Shown piece after piece: positions 1 to 13,000 of a stretch of 64,000 nucleotides of DNA (positions are counted from its first letter, which is position 1; each line of letters opens with the position of its first letter). Under the pieces are notes generated by a model that saw only the letters and a list, made by a program, of their open reading frames with translations, did no database searches and had not been told where the DNA came from. Both the position numbers and the translations under genes were made by a program. This stretch comes from Litomosoides sigmodontis (lineage: Eukaryota; Nematoda; Chromadorea; Rhabditida; Onchocercidae): assembly GCA_963070105.1 (NCBI GenBank), contig OY718805.1:10575652-10639651 (forward strand), given 5' to 3'.

Positions 1-3000
1 TGAAATTGATCTAAGTGTTCTTACTGGAGAAAATTGTGATTGCAGAGCCTAACTTAAATTTAAGTCAGCAATGAATGACGGAAGATGGAACAATCCATTG
101 AAGTAAAACAAACTTCGGCTTCTTTGCGAAGTTTTTGAATTTCTTCTTCTAATTTCAATCGGTGCTCATCAGCCGTGGCTTGCTGAATTTGCAAACGCTT
201 CCACTGCAATTCAGCGTTCATCATTCGCTCCATAGCCTAAGAGAAATTTATTAATAAAATTAAACTTTAACAATGACCTGAATTTTGGAATTTCATAATA
301 GTCTTAAAAGTATATTTTTGTAACAAATGGAAAACGATGCTACCTGTCGATTCTCGCCTTGTAAATATTTGATCACTTCATACAATGCAGCAGTTGATTT
401 CGAACCGACAGGTGCAGCAATATCTTCACTAGAAGTACTTCCAGAACGTTCCAAAACGGTCATACGTTCTGTTACCTGGAGTGAATTAAAGAACATAATC
501 CAAAAGTTAAATTTGTAGACTTTTGTGTCAGATGATGGCTTAAACTATCCTATAAAATCTGATGGCTTATCCTATAAAATCTTACACTCGCTGGATTTTG
601 CAAAAAGTAAATTCTTTCCCAATAATTGAATTGAGTGGATGAAAAAGATTTCATCAGTTGCCTCATTCAAAATTCAGATGCATTTCAACATGACAATAAA
701 ATTCACCTTTACTAAATTATCACCCAATTCTTCTAGCTTCTGCTTTTGCTCGTCAATTAATTTATTAGCTAAACAAAGTTCCTCTTGGAGTCGATTCTTC
801 TCAACACGAAGTGCAGACTGAAAGTTTTTTAATTACTTAAAGCACTGTAAAAATGGACTCCTGCGCATCTAAAACTAGAAAAAATGAAAGCAAAAAACGC
901 TTATGAATCACAAACCACTTCTGATGAACAACTTCGTTTTATGTCTTCGGATTTTTGTTCAAGTTCAATTGCGGCATTTTTCAAATTCACAAGTTCTGCC
1001 TCCTTAATATGAAGCGTTTGTTCCAGTTTGCTGATATCTTCCCTCATTCGACCGCTTTCTTCGTCAAACTAAAAAGAAATTTTATTTATTGATATGTTCG
1101 TTGCTCATCACTTTAACCTATTCTACTATTCAAACAACGAGCATCGAATATCCGACCAAAATTCACAGTTAGAAAAAAATTTTAACTCCAGAAAATGCTT
1201 CATACCGAAACTTTTGCTGAAGAAATTTTTGCAATTTCTAATTCTAGTTCACGTATCCGAGTTTCAGCATTAGTTCTCTGGATATCCAAAATGCTGTATC
1301 GCTTCTCCAATCCCTGATATTCTTTCACTTTTTCCATCCTTAGCTGCTCTGTTTTGGTGGCTCCTTCTTGTAATTTTTGCTCCAGCTGAGCAATTTCTGC
1401 TCGCTGATTCTCGACTACTGCCACACTGAAGAGCGATTAATTCGTCATACCCGCATAAACAACATCTTCTGCTCCTTGATTTGAAGGATATAATATTTAA
1501 CTGAACAGTCATATACGAGTTTAGTTATGATGTCTAAATTTATTACTACATTTGTAATTTAGATGCAGCAAAACTTCTTCGATATACAGTAAAATATAAG
1601 AGTTGTGAAAACCCGTTACGAAATTTGCTATCATCTCGTATTTTAATGCAGAAGTAAAAAAACCTTTCAGACAACTGTCCTTTTATCAAGTCCAACACTG
1701 CCTGAAGACTATTTCGCTCTGCAAGCGCACTCTGCAAAAAAACTCAAAAAAATGCGCTGTATTATATAAAAACTGACTACAGCTCATCGTCGATAATAAT
1801 TAAAAAAAAAACAAAGCATGAACTTACGGCTCCCTGCTCCAATAATGCCGTTTCCATATTATTACTTAATTTGTTAATTTCAGCAAGTTCTTGTTCGCGT
1901 ATCGCTAGCATTTTCTCGCTTGCTAGAAAATTAGAAAACGCATCATTTTGATTCAAAAAAATTTTGCCCTCAACTAATTTACCGCTTTGAATTTCAAGCC
2001 ACACCAAACTACGAGCAAAGCTATGAGCGAAATATAGGGAAAACCCAGTGGTGCTTGGTTCGTTTGAATTTTCTGGTATCACTCGCACTGCTTTAATGCA
2101 CCCATTTCTCCAGACAAAGAAACTTTGAACATGACTGACATCATCTACATATTAGCAACCCGTACTGTTCTTTGAAAACGCATGATAATTTTTATCAATT
2201 TTTAAAAGAAAATTAAGAAACCTTCCAACTTGTGAGACACGTCCTTCAGTTGATTTTCCAAATAACTATTACGATTTCGAAGTTGTTGTGCCTCTTTTTT
2301 ACAACCGCTATCAGTAGATTCTGAAATATTATAAGCAAGCGATCATAAGACAATTTGGAATGTGGACAAGCTGCATAGACACAGAACGATTCTATCTCAA
2401 ATTTTGTTGATTATGGCATAATAATTGTATTGCTTTTTATTTTCAATCTAACAATTTACCAAGAGGTGTATCCGGCGTTTTCAGCTGACTCATCAAATCA
2501 TCGTATTTTGTTTGTAGTTCACTTAATTCTTTGTCTTTCCAAGTCAATCGTTCTTCCGCTGATTTCTTGCTTGCGAGTGCCTGATCACGCTCTGTTTGGA
2601 TCTTATTTGTTGTCATCTGTAATTACTTTTGCACAAATCGAATTTAAATAATATATTCTGATTCCAAAACGAAAAGTTATACAGCAGAAAGCAATCAAAC
2701 CTTCAAGTCCAAACTGATCAAGCGATGTTGTTCCGAAATTTCACTAACAAACTTCTTCAAGGACTCATTTTCATTTTGCGCAAGCTTCAGCTGATCCTCC
2801 AGAACCTTCACCTTTTCTTCATCGTTATGCTGTAGACGACTCTGAAAACAAGCTTCAAATAACGCTTGCTTATTGTAAAATCAATCTGGAACATTATAAG
2901 ACCCAATTCACCTTCACCTCTTTTCTATCTTTTTCCTTCCGATCCCAGCCGAGGTATATGTAAAAATATTAACAGTTAACAAATTGCATTTTCAAACAAT

Positions 3001-6000
3001 CGATATTCTCAAAGGCTCAAAGTAACCTCAAGTTGCTTCAACGTATACGACATTTTTTCATTACTGTAATTTGATTCTCGTAAAACATGTAGTTCGTGTT
3101 GTAACCGTGCTTCCGTGCTTCGGAGAAGCGAAACTTGTTCCATAAGAGCTTCTACGTCAGTTCTGCAGTAAACAGTTGCATCTCAGTATATTAAAAACGT
3201 TATCAAATACAACCATGTGCATGAAACATCAGAAACACTGATTATCAACACAAGCATTTAACCTATATCTTCACTACTGAAAGCTATACTAGGAATGATA
3301 TTTTGAATATAAACATTAAAGACGAACTTATATTTGGCAACCTCCGCTTTTGTTTCCATGAGCTCTTCCTGCAACTTCCTGCATCGTTCGTCTGCCATCT
3401 TATAGTTGTTGCTCATTTTGATATGCTTCTCACGAACCAAATTTAATTCGTTTGAATCATTTTCTGACTGAAAAGTGCATTCAGTAAAGGAATTTTCACT
3501 ATTACGTTATTCAATCCCATTCTTGAACCTGCTTACTATATTTAGACAACGTTTCCACATTTATTCGTTATGGTTCGCATAGTCAGTGCTTTTGTTTAAA
3601 AAAAAAATTTTTACTGTAAAGGTTTTTTACGAAATTGAGGCATACAGCTTGTCACACATACTAAGACTGATAGCATCATGAAAACTTTCACTCAATAATA
3701 GGCCTTTATTACTACTGTTCCACGTGAGAACAAGTAAAAACCCACACAAGTAATGACTACTTAGATTTAACTACTATACAAATAAATCCCAGTGGTAGCA
3801 CAATATAAATTCGAAGCAAAATCCCGACGGAGTTTCAAGCTAATGTATACTCCTAATGTAGATTTAGTAATAGTTTCTGTTAGCACTTTACAATAGTAAC
3901 ACTGGAATGGAAGGAAATGTTCAACGAAGTTGCAGATAAAAACCATTTGAAAAAGCACTTCTTACTTGCTTTGTAAGCATCAGCTGTGTCTGCCTCTGTA
4001 CTTCGATATCGGCCTCCAGTTTCCCATTTGTTTTGCGTAGTTCAGCGATCAAAGCAAATTGCTGATCAATCCGTGCTTGCAGAAGTCTCAAGTAATTTTC
4101 TTTTTATTTCAAAATACATAAATTTATGGACCAAAAAATTTCCATAAAAGTGCGGTAAACCTTTGATACTTAATTAGCTGTTGCAAACAAAACATAAAGG
4201 AGATAATAACTAACTCATCGGAATGATGCTTTTCTTCTCGAAACAAGTCTAAGCTCTTCTCAGCACGTTCTAAATGTACCCGCAAAACGGCATTCTCAGA
4301 GTCGATTTCTTGCATTCGTTTGGTTAAAGAGTGAGACTGAAGATGCATTAACCGTAAATGCTAAAGCATGAAAAAAGGTACCGCATCGTTTGGAAAAGTA
4401 GCACGGCAATGAAAAATAACCATACACTTTGAATGAAAAAAGGAAACAAAAATCATAAAAAACATTACCTCTTCTAAAGTTTTTCTCTCGTTACCAACTC
4501 TCTTATACGTGTCACGCTGTTTTTCCAGTTCCTCAATCACCATATTCTGCTTTGAATTTTCATCTTTCAAGAAATCCAACTTCTTAACAGCATCATTTAA
4601 AGCATCGGTAAGTCGGCTGATCCTAAAAAACGGATCCAGAAGTATGAATTTTGAAATGTGGAATAGCATATATAATAAGAATCAAAAGAATACTGCTCAA
4701 CATACTCTTCATTTTTAGCCTCTTCTACTGCACGATCACGGTTAGCATTAGCTGAGCGTAAATCGGACATTAATTTTTGGTTTACTTTCTGCATTTCACC
4801 AATTGAATTCCACAGTATGTCGCGATCTTCGTCGCTCATTGGCGGCGAATCCGCACTACGTGCTCTCTCAACTTCGGATGCATGTAACAAATGGCGAACC
4901 TCAAAGAATGTAAACAGTTTCCAAAAAGACTCTAAACAAGCTGAACTCTTAGAAATAGCACACTTAAATAGCGATAAGAAAACAAGCAAAAACTTTTATT
5001 TAGAGCAGCGTACTACACGTTAGACCGCGAATAAGTTGACTTTTGATTTTTTCATATGACCTTGATGGTTTAATTGAATTACTGCTGAGGAAGCTATTTA
5101 AATCATCTCCAAGTAATCTACAAGATAACCTGTCTGCTCAAATCCTCCACGTCACGCTGATATCGCTCAAGTTCAGCTCGAGTGTATGTCAACTCACGTG
5201 TAGCAGCGTCACGAGCATTTTCAAGTTTTAGATGTTCTTGTTCTGCCGATTGCAACTGCTCTTGCAAATTTTTGCATAAATCAGACATCTTTTCATATTC
5301 TACGCGCTGCTGCGCAAGCAATGGTGCTTTTGCTTCGATATCCTACAAAATGCGTTGAGCGGTATTTACGAAACCTACATCTAGACGTATTTACTATTAG
5401 TGTGCAGTTAGATGCTTGTGTCCGAAATCTTCTCATATTCTAATTGCTGAACACAATGAAAAAGTGATAAATTGGTGAAAACGCATATTACTTCCCAATG
5501 AAAGCTGGAACCTCAACTAATTCATGAAAATAATTTTCGATACGTCTATTTTCCGCTTTCACTTCTTCTAATTCCGTAACTACGCGACAGTGTTCGCGGT
5601 AAATGCTCGTCAGTGAAACACCACTACGAATCAATGATGATGCCGCAGCGGCTGCCGGAGACAGTTCCATGACTTCATCATCTGTTAGTGTTACTGCAGC
5701 AGATATTTAATGAAGAAATATTAGATGTTCATCTATTTGGAGCAAATCATTCTCGAATTTTCGATTTTTTTTGAAAAAAGTTCATTGAAATTTGAAGTTT
5801 GATTTAATTGAAAAAATTTAAAGCTTGGCGAAAAAGAAAAATGTAGAAAAATAACATTAAAAAATACCACGATGCCTGGACTTCAACAAATCATTGATTT
5901 TCTGCAATTCGTCTAATAACTCCTCAATCTTTTTATCTAAAAAATATTTCCTCGTGTGAGAGAAACTGATTAGCCAATTACACTAGGTAGCACCACTTGT

Positions 6001-9000
6001 TCACTCTACCTATATGCTAGATACAAAATATTATTCGACTTGAACAAAAACAAAAACGAGGTTAATGGCCACCTTTTAATGTGAGATTACCTAGAAGCTC
6101 GACCATAACTACGTTAATTAGTGAGAAAAATGAAAACCGGTTTCAGACAGCAGGAATGAGTGATGCGACTATAAATGTTGTAAAATTAATTATGGCATTG
6201 ACTGCACACTAATATTTCCCAGTAGAAAAATCACTTTGTCCTAAACCCATTACAAAGGCTAAATTTACGGAAAATCATAAAAGAAATAACCTTTTTGAAC
6301 AATTTCCTTGGTGAAAGCTGCTTGCTTTTCTTCAAATTGGACACATAATGATTCATAAGCTAAAAAGCTTACCTTGGAAAAAACATCGATTATAATTTTT
6401 TAAATTCGCTCATAAATGACAATCCAAAAATAGCTGTATTCTAGAAGTAATATAAATTTAAAAAATTCGAACCTTTTTTGGATTCTTCAAGCAATCTTCC
6501 ACGATTTTCAAAATCTTCATTAAGCTGTCGCAAATTATTTTCTGCGTCATCACCGGCCTCTTTGTAAACAGAACACAGTCGTTCACTTGCTATCAACTCT
6601 TCTTCCAATTTATTCAGTTTCTGCGCATTATCTTCTAAGATCTATAAAACATAAATCTCTAAACTGTTTAAGTATTTGATGAAATGCAAAAAATTGCCTT
6701 CATAAAATATATGAAACGATGGGTATGTGCAAAATTTATCATCACCTCCTTCATGCGATCATTCAATCTTGGTATTTCCTTGTCCCGATCAGCAAGTATT
6801 GCTGTAAGTTTCTTAACATCGCTCAATGCAGATTCGTACTTATCAGTAGCAGATGCTATTTCTGCTTGTAGTTCACCAGTGTATCGGATCTACAACTCAA
6901 CTTCATAATATTAATGGCACATGTAAAGTAATCAAATAAATGCTATTGCAAATTTTGAAAAAATTTGCAGAAATTTCTTGTAACTTTACTCAAAAAGGAC
7001 GCATTTCGCTTCGATTAGATAATTTGCCGTGAAAAAGCAGTTCATTCTAATTTGAATATCTCACAATTACTGTTCAAATGCTCAGATGTCAAAATTAATG
7101 TAGTTGCGAATGAAAAACGACGTTACAGACCGATAAGGCGTATGATGTCATAAAAAACAGCTTACCATGACTCAATCAATGCATTTAAGTGACCTTATAA
7201 AATATTGCATATATTTTTGATACTTGAAGTTCCATAAAACCCGCCTACCAATAAACAGTTTCTTTTTCCCTTCCCTACCAGCCTTTTTGGCATCATCCTT
7301 TGCTATAGAAACAAAGATATGCTCCTTATAGAGAATCAAAGTTTCATCTTACCATTTCTATTCTTAAAACAGCAAATTTCCGATCACGCTCCTTAATTTC
7401 ATTCATAAACCAATCTTTGTTATACAAATAGATTTCCTTCTCCTGAGCCCAGCGCTCTTTTTCATACTGAAATAAAATGATGCACAATAGAATACGCAGT
7501 TGCCCTTACAAAAGCATTTCTTTTGTAAATAATATTCGTCGTTAATATATAACTAAAATTTCAACTACTTATTCGTTTCCAGCACCTGATAAATGTAATT
7601 GCAATGCAATCTAATAATTATTCATTTCCATTACAAATTACAAACCTCAATTATCCGTTTTTGTTTAGCATATTCATCAAGTTTAGTATCTAACAAAATA
7701 TTCTTTTCTATTAATTTCGTTACTTCATTTTTCTGCAGCTGCAAATCGCCTATAAAAAAACCATTAAATCCCAACATTCTGGATTAACATTAGACTGGAA
7801 CATGTGCCGCTTAAATGCCAACCACGAAATCTGAACGACTTGTGAACAACGACTCAACTATCCGAGCACTCGAAAAGATAAAAATTTGCACCGCTTTCGA
7901 CACTTTAAAACATCAAATTGTTCATGACATAAACTCTATCACAGTTAAACAACAAGCAATAATTGTAACAATTCAAGATCCGACACCGAGTGCCTTGTAG
8001 GGAAATTAAGGAAATTCCCAAAACATACTTGCAATGAGTGACTTGTCATGATTTAAGCGATTAATTTTTCCTTCATAATCTTCTCTTTGACGCAACAACA
8101 TTTCAGCCTTCTGCTCACACTCATTCTGAAACGTATCTCAAGAAATGAAAGTGTAAGTGGAAAATAGATAACATCAAAAAAACAAAGTGAAACTAAGATT
8201 TCTGGCCATTGAAACACCTTTGCAAGTAATATACAGTCACGCTCAGCTTCCAATTCTCGCATCGCAGCCATCCGTTGGTTTCTATCTCGAAGTAACTCCT
8301 CATTTTCCTTTTTCAATGCATTCTCTGCTTCACTAACTCTGCACAATTTATCTCGAACTGCATCCAACTCTTCGTTTGTCAAAAATAAAGCATGCTCTAT
8401 AATTTATATTTAGTATTTGACCATAATTTAAAGTTTTTAGCACAACTTATGACGTGACCTCATTCTTTAGAAACCGAGGAATTAATTACACACCTTATAA
8501 AAAGAGAAAGCTATTGCTATTATTAATAAGCCTTCATAGCATATTGTTCAGCGTGGCTAACAACATCTCAAAATGCAATTTATGGTAAAAGATTGAAACA
8601 TACCCAATCGCACTTTTTCTTTTTTTAGTTCAGCCATATCGTGCTCAGCAGTCAAAGCAGAATCTTCCAAGAAAGTATCGCCTGAAAAAGTAATTTATCA
8701 TAAACTACTTTCAAAGAGAAATAGCTACTAGATCAATTAAGGACTTATTGTAAAAAAAAACTCCAGTCATATATAACAGCATCTTATTTATTGACTCTAC
8801 TTTAGCCAGTATCAGAACAAAAGCCTCATGCGAAAGCATAAATTATAAAAAAATCGATTAGACACAATTAATATATAAAACCTCTTTTAAAATTTACATG
8901 ACAAGTCCTATTATTGGCCAAACTGATGCTCTGCGGAAGTTAACGCATAAAAGGAATTAACCGGTAAACGTAGATAATTTGGCTGAGGCGTCTCGCAGGC

Positions 9001-9166
9001 TCTTCCCGAACATGCTCCTATGTTGGCTTTCAGATCTGCCTTCACGGGCTACTGTATCTACGTTTTCACCTCCTCCAGCTCCTTCGATAAACCGTTGAGG
9101 TTGCTGTGGGTCCTCTTGCTCATCTCCTTGGCAGTTTGTCCTTCTTATACTCTTATCATCTGACAT
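1..9166 (-). CDS. Nucleoprotein TPR (Mlp1/2-like nuclear pore basket protein), 3' part beyond window
   Basis: Long coiled-coil protein of the nuclear pore basket, involved in family members in mRNA export, spindle checkpoint and perinuclear chromatin. About 30 short exons are read on the minus strand from the ATG at 9164-9166 to base 1. The first exons join in phase: 8962-9166, 8604-8681, 8218-8396, 8029-8125, 7646-7749, 7353-7466. A low-complexity head (GEGGGEN-like, E/Q/R-rich) is followed by almost uninterrupted heptad sequence. The diagnostic TPR stretch is at 5510-5700: MELSPAAAAASSLIRSG, then SLTSIYREH, the counterpart of [25 protein letters not shown] in vertebrate TPR. It is followed by EAKAPLLAQQRVEYEK at 5280-5340 and SVYKEAGDDAENNLRQL near 6520-6580. 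The segment at 344-477 matches the TPR block ending EVIKYLQGENRQ. A possible 24-nt micro-exon lies near 7280-7305 but is not needed for phase. The acidic C-terminus lies outside the window. Exons 3' of 7353 were placed by eye. Confidence 0.88.
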
Positions 9167-10014
9167 TACACTTTACTGCACGCTAAAAGTAAATGCGAGC
9201 AGTTCTACAATTTTCACAGTTTGAAGGATTCCATGCATAATGCAATGTGCTCGTTACATCGATGTATACGGTTCAACACTGATTCATGTCCGCGAAAACT
9301 CAATGAATACAACAACGACCAAAAATCCAAAGCCGGAAGCGGCAACACTTATGCGAAGCTAACCCTCAAGCCATCGCTCGAAAAACGCAACCAACGCGTA
9401 GATCTAAAAAACAGTTGCTGCAACAGATAACTTGATCATAGTTGGAATTCTGGCATGACGCCAAAGATTTGAATTTTGTAAATTTGAAATTTTTTCGGAG
9501 GGTTGTGCATATAATAAGGATTGAGTACATGATAATTATTGCAGTACAGGGCTTATGCGTAACAGAGAGGAAGGTAAAGTAAATACTAATTATTATAGTG
9601 GAAAAACTGACCGGACCAAGCAGTAGGCTGAAGTTTTTGATACTTCAGGAAACAGACACAAGGTAATTAGGTGTGGCATGATTGAACTCGATTCAAATGT
9701 TGCGCTGATTATTAAGATTATTGCTAAATCGTGGTATTTCATCCTATAAAAGCAAATAGAGATATTTCAGAAGGTAAGTAGGTGTCAGTGCTTGTACAAC
9801 ATATGTTTCTGAAGTATAGTCGTTTCAAGTAAAGTTGAGTTTAGATAAAGTCTAATAGGCCTAATTTATTTGACGGCAAATAGATCTTGTATCACATTGC
9901 TTATTTTATGAAAATGGCATATTGCGTTATCGAAATTATCGCAGTGCATATTCTCTTCGAATTTATGCAAATCCCAATTACCTTTTTTTTCAGGACCTAT
10001 CTGATGGTGGCATA
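9167..10014. promoter_or_regulatory. Divergent intergenic region between TPR and DNA2
   Basis: About 850 bp between the TPR start codon (minus strand) and the DNA2 start codon (plus strand). It must hold the 5' control sequences of both genes, which could share a bidirectional promoter. No TATA box or named operator stands out. A T-rich splice acceptor (eight T then CAG, about 9982-9993) lies 21 bases before the DNA2 ATG and looks like a trans-splice acceptor. The short ORFs here have no family resemblance. Confidence 0.5.
9982..9993 (+). promoter_or_regulatory. Probable spliced-leader trans-splice acceptor of DNA2
   Basis: A run of eight T followed by CAG sits 21 bases upstream of the DNA2 ATG. 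No upstream coding exon is needed to complete the protein. In nematodes this arrangement is typical of addition of a spliced leader to the 5' end. A cis-spliced 5' UTR intron is the alternative. Confidence 0.5.
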
Positions 10015-13000
10015 ATGGAAACCAATTCGTGGAAAGAAAGTGGCGATGAATTTTTTGTAGGTGATAACAGTAATTCGATGGTGTCAACTGCGACATTTGC
10101 AAATTATATATCCAGTGATCGTGTGCCTCCACGGAAGCGTCCCAAACGTTTATCAGTCAGTTGTGTGGAACGAGGTAAGGTTATAACTTTGATTAGTGGT
10201 AAAGTTACTTCAATTCGGTACTTGTTCATTATTATCATTGTTTGCTTACATGATGGGTAGTACTTTCATTTTATCGTGGAACAATTTGAAAGTTGCTAAA
10301 TCTTACCCAAGAAAAAATTGTTGCAAATTCTAAGTTATAATAGATTTAAGAAATTAAATTTGAATAAATGGACTTCATTACAGATATCTGTGATTCATTT
10401 GTTTCTTTTGGCTCCAGTGAAATCGATGTTCGTGTAGTTTCTTTGTCTGATGATAACAACGATGAACATCGCGAACTGGATTGTATTTGTGAAGAGAGCT
10501 CAAAGTTTTACCGCGTCAAACTAGAAGGAATTTGGTCATCTACTCCGGTCAAGATTGGTTCTTCCTTGCGTATTATTGGTGCTGAAATAAACGGAGAAGT
10601 AAATGCACACTTCGATAATTTAAATTTTTAAATTTCATTAATTGGTGTTTCAATTGAAAAAAAAATGACACGTTTGAAATATTTGACACATTTGACGTAG
10701 AAAGTGCACACTGCTTCAAATATATTATGCATGAATTAGTTGATACATCTTAGTGGTTTTTGTTCTGTTATACTAGCATCAAAGTATCTTCTAGGAGGCA
10801 TTGTTAAACTGGGAAAGCGGTGTATTGATCGTCGAACGCAATGTTTTGGTGCCATGCACACTTATCGCCCAAGGTACATCCTGTCGTCGAAAAGCAATAC
10901 TTTCGCATTATTTCAAAATACGAAGCAGAGCGACGAAGGAAATGTTGATTGGGAATGTGGTTCATGAGCTTTTCCAAGTGTGCATTATATGTAGATGAAA
11001 GAATTCAAATATTTCTATTGATATTTTAATATTTCTATTGATACTTTTCTCACTTTGGTTTAAGGTGACTAAGGAGTGGAATTCTTGGGCAACAACAGTC
11101 ATCTGTGCAAATGAAAATGGAAAATAGAGAGAACTGTTTTTCGATTGTTAATTTTTGACGTAATTTTTAGGCCGCAATTACTCGTTCCGGATTCGACGTT
11201 GCTGAGAGCAGTTTACTCAACTTATGGAGAAAGGAGTTGCATGAGCAGTATGCTGAAGAGCTCTTTGCCTTGAACCTTTCATCCGAAGAAGTTTTTTTTT
11301 TTGGATTTTGGAGTAACTCACTGCGAAAAATCCTATTTAATATGAACAAATTTCTCTTAGGTTGAAGACGAGATATGTCATTATTTTAAAACGATTACTC
11401 GTTGGGTGTCAACTCACATGCCGCCACCAAAAGGTCGAAACGAATCTTTGCAATCGGGTTCTAAAATCATGGAAGTAGCGAATGTTGAGGAATCTATATG
11501 GAATTCATGTTATGGTTTCAAAGCCAAAATTGATTGCACATTGAAGGTCTTTTTCTCAGTTGAAAATGTATTTTACACTTTTAGCATAGCAAGTGGTGGG
11601 GTTTCAGTCATTTATAAGTGAACCTTTGTCTCGAATTTCAGGTAAAAATGGGAAACGGTAAACAAAAACTGATTCCTATGGAATTGAAAACCGGTAGGTC
11701 AAATCCAAATACATCGCATATCACACAAGTCATACTTTATTGCCTTTCTCTGGCTTCGAAACAGGTTGGTGCTAATTGTCCAGTATTCTCAAACTTTCTT
11801 CAAGCTTAACTTTTATTATTATCACTGAGCATTGTAATGGACGGAAATTTGCACTTGTATTTTGATTTGATTTAAAGCGATGTATTCTAACGTTCAGTTA
11901 CGTTATGATGCGTGCATTACAAATTTATGCAAATCTGCTCTAAATAAGATGTGTTCGTATGCGAATATTTCGATACTAGTTTTTAAAGGGTACCATTGAA
12001 AGTGGATTATTGTTCTATTTACTGGATGAAACCGTCCGTACTGTATCTCCTAAAGCAATCGATTTGAAAGGAATTCTGCATATGCGTAATGAAATCGCCT
12101 CAGGCATAAGTGCTATTTCATTCGACAGCTTACCAGGTTCTCCACGGCTGTTGAACATCCACTTCGTAATGTAGAAAAATGGAATCTGCTTTACTTGTTC
12201 CATTTTCGAAGTTGCTCATATTAATTGTCATTGTAAAATTTTTTTTCAGAGTTCATGCATTGGCAATGGAAAGGCAATATAACCATATTTTTTTAATGAA
12301 AGTTTTTGCATTTGAAGTCAAACGTGGTTTTAAGGAAGATTTTAAGTTGGTGTTTACTTTGGTGATAATAGTCGAAGATTTTAGGACCGGTCTTTGATAC
12401 AAACACATGTAAATGGTGTAATCAGGTCTTATCGTGCTCTTTATTGCAACACTGTTCTGTATCAGCTACAACTGATACCTTCTTCCAAGATCAATTGAGT
12501 CATCTTAAGCAAAGTCATATAGATTACTTTAAACGGTTCATTCGGTGGGTACTAATGGAATGGAGGTGTGTAATGGAGCGAACTGTAGCTGATAAGGAAA
12601 ATATATACGAAAAGTAATATGTTGAATGTTTTACTCAGGCAGAAAGATAAAGATAAAGCAGAAATTAACCAGACGTAATACTTCAATAAGCCATTTATAT
12701 GAATTTCAGAAAGAACTCGACACCAAGAATAAAAGTTATCGTTGATTCTGTTGTGCTGCAAAAGAATAAAACTTCCATTATTTTTCGGAGGTGAAACTTC
12801 TCCTTCTGTTGTAAAAATATCACTTGTGTTTTAAAAAGTTATCTAGTAGAGAAACGATTTAATACATGTCATTTCAAGCAGCTTACTAACTTACTGCAAA
12901 TGGTAGAGTTTTATTACTTTCAGCGAGGAATTAATAGATGAAAAATATGAATTGTTCACGAAGGGAGATATTTTGTTAGTTTTTTCTGCTAGGAATGAAG

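Noticed and set aside
1..9166. Several independent short coiled-coil genes instead of one
   Set aside because: All segments are on one strand, join in phase where tested, and follow the order of TPR including its SPAAAA block.
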